From Synechococcales cyanobacterium S06 (lineage in GTDB: Bacteria > Cyanobacteriota > Cyanobacteriia > Cyanobacteriales > JAABRE01): 58,413 nucleotides of DNA. The translations under genes and the position numbers were made by a program. Where the stretch lies: NCBI GenBank assembly GCA_011391125.1, contig JAABRE010000026.1:1-58413 (forward strand), given 5' to 3'. Positions 52,252 to 58,413 of this stretch are shown piece by piece (position 1 is the first letter of the stretch; each line of letters starts with the position of its first letter). The notes under the pieces were generated by a model. It made no database searches and had not been told where the DNA came from. It saw nothing but the letters and a program-made list of their open reading frames with translations.

Positions 52252-53514
52252 ATGAAATACTCCCACAAAAGTATAACATTCCCTCGCTATTTTCTCCCTT
52301 TGATTAATTTAATTTTTTTCTCTTTAATTGGTTGTAGTCAAATTCCTAAAACTGAGAATCAGCCTACTTCTCAACCACCAGAAAAAAAATCCATTAATGT
52401 CGATGTCGCTACCGCCAATTTGAACCCTCCTGCCACGATTACTGAATACATTGGTACTACAAAACCAATTCAAGAAGTTTCTCTTCGCTCTCAAGTTGAA
52501 GGAAAACTTCTTGCTCTGACGGTTGACGTGGGCGATCGCCTTTTTTCTGGTCAACTAATTGCCACCATTGATGATAGCTTCCAAATTGCAGCGGTCAATA
52601 AGGCCAAAGCTGATTTATTAGCCCTCGAATCCGAATTGGCCCAAGCTGAAAGCGAAGTCAACAATGCACGGACTGAAGTAGAGAAAATGAGAGTAGAATT
52701 GCGTCAGGCCGAGAATGACGCAGCTAGGTTTAATAAATTGCTTCAGGATGGCGCAATTTCTCAAAAAGAAGCCGAAAATTATCAAACTAGCGCCAAAATT
52801 GCTGCAAAAAATCTGAAATCTGCTCAAGAACAAATTACCATTGAACAAAAAGTAGTGTCCACTTTTTTAGCTCGAATTGGCTCACAAAAAGCGGTAATTG
52901 CCCAAGAACAACAGGAATTAGGCTATTATCGTTTGTTTTCACCGATTAATGGTGTAGTTTTAGCGAAAATGACGGAAATCGGCAATTTAATTACCCCTTC
53001 CACGGAAATTGTCAAAATAGGAGATTTCCGTCAAGTAAAAGTGATTGTCCCCGTATCTGAGTTGGAATTAGCCAATCTCAACATAGGACAATTAGTAAAT
53101 GTTAAGTTTGATGCTTTTTCGACTCAATCTTTTACTGGTAAACTAACAACAATTTCCCCCCTAATTGAGACTAATAATCGTAAAGTTAATTTGGAAATAA
53201 TCCTGGATAATCCTGATAGTAAAATTGGTAGTGGTTTGTTGGCTAGAGTTAAATTTAATCCCGAAAAACAGCAAAAAATCATTATTCCAGAATCAGCCTT
53301 AAATCAAAATCAAGATACTAATTATATTTTTATTATCAAAAATAAACAAGAAAATAAAGCTACCGTAGAAAAACAAGTAGTAGAAATAGGAAATATTGTT
53401 AATGGTAAAGTTGAAATTATTTCTGGAATTAAACCAAATGATAATTTTGTAATTAATAGTAGTCAACCTTTGCAAAATGGCGATCAAGTAAGTTTGAGCG
53501 TTTTATCTGAATAA
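52252..53514 (+). CDS. RND-type efflux periplasmic adaptor, lipoprotein
   Basis: 420 residues. A lipobox LIGC near residue 28 follows a hydrophobic signal, so it should be lipid-anchored. Adaptor features: LRSQVEGKLLALTVDVGDRLFSG (biotinyl-lipoyl half), a long coiled coil (DLLALESELAQAESEVNNARTEVE, about 115-210), second half IRLFSPINGVVLAKMTEIGNL-like, and a beta-barrel (VKVIVPVSELELANL). No RND pump or TolC gene is adjacent within the window. Confidence 0.88.
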   Translation: MKYSHKSITFPRYFLPLINLIFFSLIGCSQIPKTENQPTSQPPEKKSINVDVATANLNPPATITEYIGTTKPIQEVSLRSQVEGKLLALTVDVGDRLFSGQLIATIDDSFQIAAVNKAKADLLALESELAQAESEVNNARTEVEKMRVELRQAENDAARFNKLLQDGAISQKEAENYQTSAKIAAKNLKSAQEQITIEQKVVSTFLARIGSQKAVIAQEQQELGYYRLFSPINGVVLAKMTEIGNLITPSTEIVKIGDFRQVKVIVPVSELELANLNIGQLVNVKFDAFSTQSFTGKLTTISPLIETNNRKVNLEIILDNPDSKIGSGLLARVKFNPEKQQKIIIPESALNQNQDTNYIFIIKNKQENKATVEKQVVEIGNIVNGKVEIISGIKPNDNFVINSSQPLQNGDQVSLSVLSE

Positions 53515-53521
53515 AAGTAGA

Positions 53522-53549
53522 GAAATCTGATTTCTTGACGAAATCAGAT
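53522..53549. terminator. Hairpin after the adaptor gene
   Basis: AAATCTGATTTC and GAAATCAGAT pair around TTGAC, eight bases past the stop. No long T run follows, so it may be a weak terminator. Same core as the palindrome at 30111. Confidence 0.5.
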
Positions 53550-53735
53550 GAACAATTATTGAGAATATATATCAAATATACTCTTAGCTATAATCATAAA
53601 TTTAATCATTACTCTTGACAAAATTAAGCTTTTAAGTTATAGCGCTTAAACCATGTAATCCTTATCAAATCAAGGTTTTATCTAACTTCAGCAAAAAAAA
53701 ATTTAAAAATAATTAATAATTTATCGCAATAAAGC

Positions 53736-53741
53736 TATAAT
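53736..53741 (+). promoter_or_regulatory. Possible -10 box for futA
   Basis: A TATAAT hexamer 49 bases before the futA ATG, in AT-rich DNA. No good -35 box is seen, and no strong Fur site. An AGGAGAC ribosome site lies at 53776-53782. Confidence 0.35.
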
Positions 53742-53789
53742 AGATTTTTCTGATATAGCAAATAGTTAGCAAAAAGAGGAGACAAATTA

Positions 53790-54833
53790 ATGACCATATC
53801 CAGACGTTTATTTTTAGGTGGAGCAACTGCTGCAACCATCATTGCCGCCAGTAAAATCAACGAAACAGTCTTTGCACAAAAAAAGCAAATTAATATTTAT
53901 TCATCCCGTCACTACAACACAGACAGCGAATTGTACAACACTTTTAGCCGTATCACAGGAATTAAAGTCAACTTAGTCGAAGGAAAAGACGATGAATTAA
54001 TCGAGAGAATCAAAACTGAAGGGAAAAATAGTCCCGCAGACATATTAATCACCGTGGATGCGGGACGTTTATGGCGAGCAGATCAAGCTGGTATTTTAAG
54101 CCCCGTTAATTCCAAGATTTTGCAACAACAAATTCCCTCAAATTTGCGTCATCCTAAAGGACATTGGTTTGGTTTTAGTAAAAGAGCAAGGGTAATTATT
54201 TTTAATAAGAATAAAGTAAGTAAAAGCCAGCTTTCTACTTATGAAGATTTAGCGAATCCAAAATGGAAAGGAAAGATAATTACAAGGTCTTCAAGTAATA
54301 TTTATAATCAGTCATTAGTCGCAGCTTTAATCTCAATTTTGGGGGAGAAAAAAGCCGAACAATGGTGTAAAAGTTTAGTCGCAAATTTTGCTCGGCCTCC
54401 CCAAGGTGGTGATACTGACCAGATCAAAGCTGTTGCAGCAGGTATCGCAGATCTAGCTCTTGTTAATACTTATTATGTGGCGCGATTAGGGCAATCTGAC
54501 AAGAAAGAAGAGCGAGACATTTTCAGCAAAATAGGGGTATTTTTCCCGAATCAAAATGCTAGGGGAACTCATGTTAATATTTGTGGTGGTGGTGTCATTA
54601 AAACCAGTAAAAATAGGACTGAAGCAGTTAAATTTTTAGAATATCTTGCTGGTTCTACTGCTCAAAGCTTTTTTGCCCAAGGTAATAATGAATATCCGGT
54701 AGTTGCCAATATCAAATATGATCCCATTGTGGCCAGTTTTGGTAATTTTAAAAGTGATACTATCAATGTCTCAGTTTATGGTCAAAATAACAGTAAATCT
54801 GTCCAAATTATGGACAGAGCTGGCTGGAAATAG
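53790..54833 (+). CDS. futA: Iron(III) ABC-transporter substrate-binding protein FutA
   Basis: 347 residues. A twin-arginine-type signal (SRRLFLGGATAATIIAA) leads to a class II ferric-binding protein. Iron ligands fit: His in IYSSRHYNTDSELY and Tyr residues in VNTYYVARLGQ and near FGFSKRARV. It resembles FutA2/IdiA, which bind iron in the periplasm or near photosystem II. FutB and FutC are not nearby. GGGVIKTS and NEYPVVANI are typical. Confidence 0.9.
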   Translation: MTISRRLFLGGATAATIIAASKINETVFAQKKQINIYSSRHYNTDSELYNTFSRITGIKVNLVEGKDDELIERIKTEGKNSPADILITVDAGRLWRADQAGILSPVNSKILQQQIPSNLRHPKGHWFGFSKRARVIIFNKNKVSKSQLSTYEDLANPKWKGKIITRSSSNIYNQSLVAALISILGEKKAEQWCKSLVANFARPPQGGDTDQIKAVAAGIADLALVNTYYVARLGQSDKKEERDIFSKIGVFFPNQNARGTHVNICGGGVIKTSKNRTEAVKFLEYLAGSTAQSFFAQGNNEYPVVANIKYDPIVASFGNFKSDTINVSVYGQNNSKSVQIMDRAGWK

Positions 54834-54848
54834 TTAATAATTGATAAT

Positions 54849-55090
54849 TTGTAGGGTGGGTTAGGCTGCCTAAATTTTAGTAGAATAAACCCCGATATTC
54901 AAAACAGCCGTAACCCACCAATCTTAACGAACAAATCACAGCTAATTTAGGTAATAATTATTGAGCAATTAAAACTTGTAGGGTGGGTTAGGCTGCCTAA
55001 ATTTTAGTAGCATAAACCTAGATAATCAAAACAGCCGTAACCCACCAATCTTAACGAACAAATCGCAATTAATTTAGGCAATAATTATTA
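54849..55090. repeat. Tandem duplication of a 127-base GGTGGGTTA hairpin unit
   Basis: Two units begin at 54849 and 54976: TTGTAGGGTGGGTTAGGCTGC, then GCCGTAACCCACCAATC and a TTTAGG(T/C)AATAATTATT tail. They differ at only a few positions. The second unit runs into the lipoprotein gene 3' end. Confidence 0.85.
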
Positions 55091-55500
55091 ATTTTATTGC
55101 CCAACTCTTGTTCTAATTGGGAGGCTTTTTTCACTTTTTCTTGAGCAATTAAAGCTTGATTTAACGCCTTATTTTGCCTAGCTTTAATAATCTCACGGGT
55201 AGATTCAGCATAATCGGAATACATTTCTACAAAACCTTTTTTATACTCTTTTAATTGGCTATCAAATATTACTAACTTATCCATTTCTTGGGCTGATTCT
55301 TCCATTTTATCTGCTGCTTGTAACCAGGGTTGGTAATTTTTTTCGGACTGATTATTGGTTAGGGTTTTTGTTTCCGTGGCCACTTGATTGACAAACGAAA
55401 TCATTTTTTGACATTGGGATATTTTCGCATCTGCACAACTAGAAATACCCAAATTTATTAGTACAAAAATCACCGAATAAAATACTTTAAATTGTTTCAT
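55069..55500 (-). CDS. Small helical lipoprotein
   Basis: 143 residues from the ATG at 55498-55500 (an ATG at 55504-55506 is also possible); the longer frame to 55575 is rejected. Signal VFYSVIFVLINLGISSC carries the lipobox Cys. The mature part is helical and polar, with heptad-like segments (NKALNQALIAQEKVKKASQLEQELG) and a terminal NNYCLN Cys that could pair with SQCQKM. Function unknown. Confidence 0.65.
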   Translation of the reverse strand: MKQFKVFYSVIFVLINLGISSCADAKISQCQKMISFVNQVATETKTLTNNQSEKNYQPWLQAADKMEESAQEMDKLVIFDSQLKEYKKGFVEMYSDYAESTREIIKARQNKALNQALIAQEKVKKASQLEQELGNKINNYCLN

Positions 55501-55575
55501 TTTCATCAATTTACTCTGAAATAAATAAGACTCTCCCGAATTTTTGGTGTAAAATATGGCGTTGCACCTATGCAA

Positions 55576-55842
55576 GATGATTTGATATTTATTTTCAATG
55601 TAGGGGTAGGGCTTGTCCCTACCCTATCAGCGTTTCGGGGGCAACCACAAGGGATTGCCCCTACAATTTCATCTCAGAGTCATGCAACGCCTAAAATATA
55701 TCTATAATTGGATACCATTTTTAAGATGGTGGGTTATGCTGCGAATCAAAAGTTATTAGTTTTTCATCTAAATCAATCTCGCTGCTAACCCTCCCTACAA
55801 AGTATAAGTATTTTTGATCACCGTAGGAAAGAGTCAGAATTG
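55576..55842. other. Gap with two repeat hairpins
   Basis: 267 bases. It has a GTTGCACCTATGCA..ATGCAACGCC outer pair around TAGGGGCAATCCC-type arms (55601-55662), and a GGTGGGTTA..TAACCCTCC hairpin at 55727-55797. No gene is seen. Confidence 0.6.
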
Positions 55843-56832
55843 TTAATTGTGTCTTTGTTGATGCCACTGCCAAGCATGGGCGATAATCGTTTCAATATCT
55901 GCATATTGGGGTTGCCAATTTAAGATTTGACGTGCTTTTTCGCTACTTCCTATCAAGATGGGAGCATCTCCTTCTCGTCTTTCGGTTTCGATAACTTTAA
56001 TTTCTCTACCTGTAATTTTTCGGGCAGTTTCGATTACTTCTTTAACGGAAAAACCGTTGCCATTTCCTAAGTTAAAGATGTTACTTTCTCCGCCATTTAA
56101 TAAGTATTTTAAGCCTAAAATATGGGCATCAGCTAAATCATTTACATGAATATAATCCCGAATTGCTGTACCATCTTCGGTGGGATAATCTGTACCAAAA
56201 ATATAGAGACATTCTCGTTTCTTTAATGCTGTTAATAAGGCCAGGGGAATTAAGTGAGTTTCTGGGTTATGATCTTCTCCTAATAATGCTTCAGGATTAG
56301 CACCAGAAGCATTAAAATAACGGAAAGCTACCGATTTTAAATCATAAGCTACCTCAAAATCTGCTAATATTTGTTCGATCATATATTTACTAGCAGCGTA
56401 AGGACTTAAGGGGTTTTTAGGATGTTTTTCAGTCATGGGAATTTCCTGGGGCATTCCGTAAATTGCACAAGTAGAAGAAAAGACGAATTTTTTAACATTT
56501 GCGGCAATCATTGCTTCTAATAATGTTAAAGTTCCCGTCACATTATTTTGGTAATATTTAGCAGGTTCTTTTACAGATTCCCCCACCGCAATAAAGGCCG
56601 CAAAGTGCATGACTGCACTAATATTATGGGTACTAAATAGTTTATCTAATAGGGGGCGATCGCCCGTATTTCCTACTATTAATTCTACCTGTAAAACTTC
56701 TTTAACTAATTCGGGATGACCGTAGGATAAATTATCTAAAATAACCACATTATATCCCGCTTTTTTTAGGGCTAAAACAGCATGAGAACCAATATAACCT
56801 GCTCCACCTGTTACTAAAATAGTTTCTGTCAC
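55843..56832 (-). CDS. galE: UDP-glucose 4-epimerase
   Basis: 329 residues of the extended SDR family. NAD loop VTGGAGYIGSHAVLAL, catalytic Ser/Thr in VFSSTCAIYG, and YAASKYMIEQIL (Y-x3-K). AIRDYIHVNDLADAHI and NLGNGNGFSVKEVI are GalE-type. It interconverts UDP-glucose and UDP-galactose for glycan and galactolipid synthesis. Single gene. Confidence 0.93.
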   Translation of the reverse strand: MTETILVTGGAGYIGSHAVLALKKAGYNVVILDNLSYGHPELVKEVLQVELIVGNTGDRPLLDKLFSTHNISAVMHFAAFIAVGESVKEPAKYYQNNVTGTLTLLEAMIAANVKKFVFSSTCAIYGMPQEIPMTEKHPKNPLSPYAASKYMIEQILADFEVAYDLKSVAFRYFNASGANPEALLGEDHNPETHLIPLALLTALKKRECLYIFGTDYPTEDGTAIRDYIHVNDLADAHILGLKYLLNGGESNIFNLGNGNGFSVKEVIETARKITGREIKVIETERREGDAPILIGSSEKARQILNWQPQYADIETIIAHAWQWHQQRHN

Positions 56833-57190
56833 AATTATTCCTCTTCAAAAATTAAATTTTTCTTGATCAAAATCAGAATGTCCTCTCCACAAAAATAGCT
56901 AAACTTGACAAAGTTTAGGTAAAACAAGGAATGAATAGCCGATAATATTGGCAATTTTGACATCTTACTCAGGTAAATTCACTCTTGATTCTTTTTTCCC
57001 AAAGAGAATATTCACTTTTTGGTACAAAATATCTAGCAGATCGGAAAACCACATAACCGATAAGTTCAAACTTAAACCAACCAGAGCATCCAATGCAAGC
57101 TTTTGACCCGAAAAAAAGGTTTTCAGACTTTTCCCTAAATGACCTAACATTACTAGCAGTAATAACTAAATTAAACAAAAAGGGTGAAAA
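56833..57190. other. Divergent galE/aqpZ gap
   Basis: 358 bases. Two short minus-strand frames (56965-57150 and 56969-57178) overlap each other, have no ribosome site, and are not credible genes. No repeat or clear promoter is seen. Confidence 0.5.
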
Positions 57191-57949
57191 ATGAAAAAAT
57201 ACCTTGCTGAATTTTTTGGGACTTTCTGGTTAGTTCTAGGAGGTTGTGGTAGTGCGGTGCTTGCTGCCAACTTTGGCGGCGAAGGAAACCCCCTCGGATT
57301 GGGATTTTTAGGGGTTAGTTTTGCTTTTGGACTCACTGTATTGACTATGGCCTATGCTGTTGGGCATATTTCCGGCGGTCATTTTAATCCTGCCGTTTCC
57401 TTTGGTTTATTTGCCGGAAAACGCTTTAGTGGGTCGGATTTACTTCCCTATATCGTAGCTCAAGTTATAGGCGCGATCGTTGCGGGAGCAGTAATTTTTG
57501 TAATTGCCAGTGGTAATGGTGCGCTAGATTTAACAGGTTCAAATCCCTTAGCTACTAATGGTTACGGAGCGCATTCGCCAGGGGGTTATAATTTGTTATC
57601 GGCTTTTATTACCGAAATCGTCATGACTTTTATGTTTTTGGTGATTATTATGGGAGCCACGGATCGTTTTGCCCCTGGAGGTTTTGCCCCTATTGCGATC
57701 GGTTTAGGATTGACCTTAATTCATTTTATCAGCATCCCGGTGACTAATACCTCCGTTAATCCAGCACGTAGCACAGGAGTTGCTTTATTTTCCGGTAATA
57801 TAGAAATTATCGCTCAATTGTGGTTATTTTGGGTAGCACCGATTATTGGTGCAGTCATTGGAGGCTGGTTTTATGCCAATATCTTAGAAGCAGCAAAAGT
57901 AACGGAAACACCAAATAATGCTGATTCTGCTCAGATAATGGAAGATTAG
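57191..57949 (+). CDS. aqpZ: Aquaporin Z
   Basis: 252 residues of the MIP family, six membrane helices and both NPA loops: [12 protein letters not shown] and [10 protein letters not shown]. The opening [24 protein letters not shown] is typical. AqpZ passes water; in cyanobacteria it takes part in osmotic and light-dependent volume changes. Selectivity-filter residues fit a water channel. The AAGGGTGAAAA leader serves the ATG at 57191. Confidence 0.93.
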   Translation: MKKYLAEFFGTFWLVLGGCGSAVLAANFGGEGNPLGLGFLGVSFAFGLTVLTMAYAVGHISGGHFNPAVSFGLFAGKRFSGSDLLPYIVAQVIGAIVAGAVIFVIASGNGALDLTGSNPLATNGYGAHSPGGYNLLSAFITEIVMTFMFLVIIMGATDRFAPGGFAPIAIGLGLTLIHFISIPVTNTSVNPARSTGVALFSGNIEIIAQLWLFWVAPIIGAVIGGWFYANILEAAKVTETPNNADSAQIMED

Positions 57950-58021
57950 TCGCAAAAATCCTAATTTTAAAAATTTTATCAATTTTAACTCAATGTCGTC
58001 AGAATTCCCCTTCTTCGGATA

Positions 58022-58044
58022 AGTCAACCTGCTAACGGTTGACT
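58022..58044. mobile_element. IS200/IS605 left-end hairpin
   Basis: AGTCAACC and GGTTGACT form a perfect 8-bp stem with a 7-base loop, upstream of the tnpB-like gene. IS200/IS605 elements have subterminal hairpins instead of inverted ends. The insertion point should lie a little to the left. Confidence 0.6.
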
Positions 58045-58059
58045 CAATACAAGGAGGGG

Positions 58060-58146
58060 ATGAATGACGACCAAAATAGAAGTTTTCAGAGAATGAATAT
58101 ACACAAAATGAAAAAATACGTGTTAGACTTGTTTACGGTATACTAA
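58060..58146 (+). CDS. Short ORF (28 aa) ahead of tnpB
   Basis: MNDDQNRSFQRMNIHKMKKY..., stop at 58144-58146. AAGGAGGGG lies directly before the ATG, a strong ribosome site but only a few bases away. The stop is 15 bases before the tnpB ATG. It could be a leader peptide controlling tnpB, or chance. Confidence 0.35.
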   Translation: MNDDQNRSFQRMNIHKMKKYVLDLFTVY

Positions 58147-58161
58147 GTTTGTCATAAAGTC

Positions 58162-58413
58162 ATGCACAGAGCGATAAAAGTAAGAATCTACCCAAATAAC
58201 GAGCAGTCTCATCAATTAAATAGAATGATGGGATGTGCTCGTTTCTGGTGGAATTATGCGCTCAACCTGTGCAATGAAACTTACAAATCAACAGGAAAAG
58301 GAGTTAGTCAGATTGCTCTTAACAAGGAATTACCCAAGCTAAAAAAAGCGGAAGAAACCGCATGGTTAGTAGAATGTCATTCTCAAGTTTTGCAATCAGC
58401 TACTTTAAATCTA
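58162..58413 (+). CDS. tnpB: TnpB-type RNA-guided nuclease of an IS200/IS605 element, N-terminal part
   Basis: 84 residues visible, open to the window edge. MHRAIKVRIYPNNEQSHQLNRMMGC, then ARFWWNYALNL is the standard TnpB opening (wedge-domain strand plus helix). The catalytic RuvC part and guide-RNA end lie beyond the window. No tnpA is seen upstream, so it may be a tnpB-only element. Confidence 0.85.
   Translation, partial: MHRAIKVRIYPNNEQSHQLNRMMGCARFWWNYALNLCNETYKSTGKGVSQIALNKELPKLKKAEETAWLVECHSQVLQSATLNL

Noticed and set aside
53710-53730. Fur box before futA
   Set aside because: AT-rich with too few matches to the consensus to call.
56965-57178. Two overlapping short frames between galE and aqpZ
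   Set aside because: They overlap in different frames, lack ribosome sites and resemble nothing known.

Overview
The window comes from the chromosome of a low-GC unicellular-type cyanobacterium. Evidence: many copies of the GCGATCGC (HIP1) octamer, chlorophyll genes (chlG, acsF, a PCP_red protein), circadian genes (cikA, kaiA-like, kaiB, kaiC), a thylakoid-type copper ATPase (CtaA), the NarL-type regulator Rre1/Ycf29, an SLH-domain iron porin and FutA. The AT-richness and abundance of small palindromic repeats suggest a Cyanobacterium/Geminocystis-like lineage; this is an inference, not a placement.

Layout. 1-1250: right edge of a probable integrated element, with a cut-off ORF, a tyrosine integrase, and the 3' end of a tRNA-Thr gene 18 bases beyond the integrase stop. 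1344-6789: minus-strand block with Rre1, a 2Fe-2S ferredoxin-like protein and a cobN gene split into two pieces by an ArsR-family regulator gene. 6884-9160: cikA. 9321-10805: tandem-domain polyphosphate kinase-2 protein (PAP type) with a 200-bp heptamer tract before it. 11162-14294: outer-membrane-like protein, then a three-gene unit (pentapeptide protein, protein with three copies of an unrecognised module, small membrane protein). 14422-19381: S8 peptidase, a dihydroorotase-like pseudoenzyme, a sugar ABC permease and an HNH nuclease with a small partner. 19631-25589: PEP-CTERM protein, AEC transporter, lumenal pentapeptide protein, FHA-fused PBP1. 25705-33186: nadA, Wzm/Wzt-like exporter, DUF2862 protein, ArsA/Get3-like ATPase with a crystallin-like tail next to chlG, a glycosyltransferase and a Uma2 nuclease.

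33204-36838 is an iron block: SLH/OprB porin with a Fur-box-like site, two tandem bacterioferritins whose active sites are partitioned between the subunits, and bacterioferritin-associated ferredoxin. 37107-39554: HicB-like antitoxin with a broken HicA-like toxin, acsF and a stand-alone PCP_red protein. 39679-42710: a clock cluster of KaiC, KaiB and a KaiA variant with an intact receiver domain, the KaiA3-KaiB3-KaiC3 type rather than the textbook kaiABC. 43070-51921: ctaA, FHA protein, holB, infC, a hydrolase, CCA-adding enzyme and secF. 52252-57949: RND adaptor, futA, lipoprotein, galE, aqpZ. The window ends inside an IS200/IS605-type tnpB.

Intergenic DNA is full of repeats: four copies of a 128-159 bp TA-flanked MITE (two identical), GGTGGGTTA/TAACCCACC hairpins between genes, CCCTC..GAGGG hairpins (one in frame inside cobN), and heptamer tracts. 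MITE sequence appears to have broken at least two genes. The strongest candidates for something undescribed are the cobN split by an ArsR gene and the operon encoding the three-module protein.
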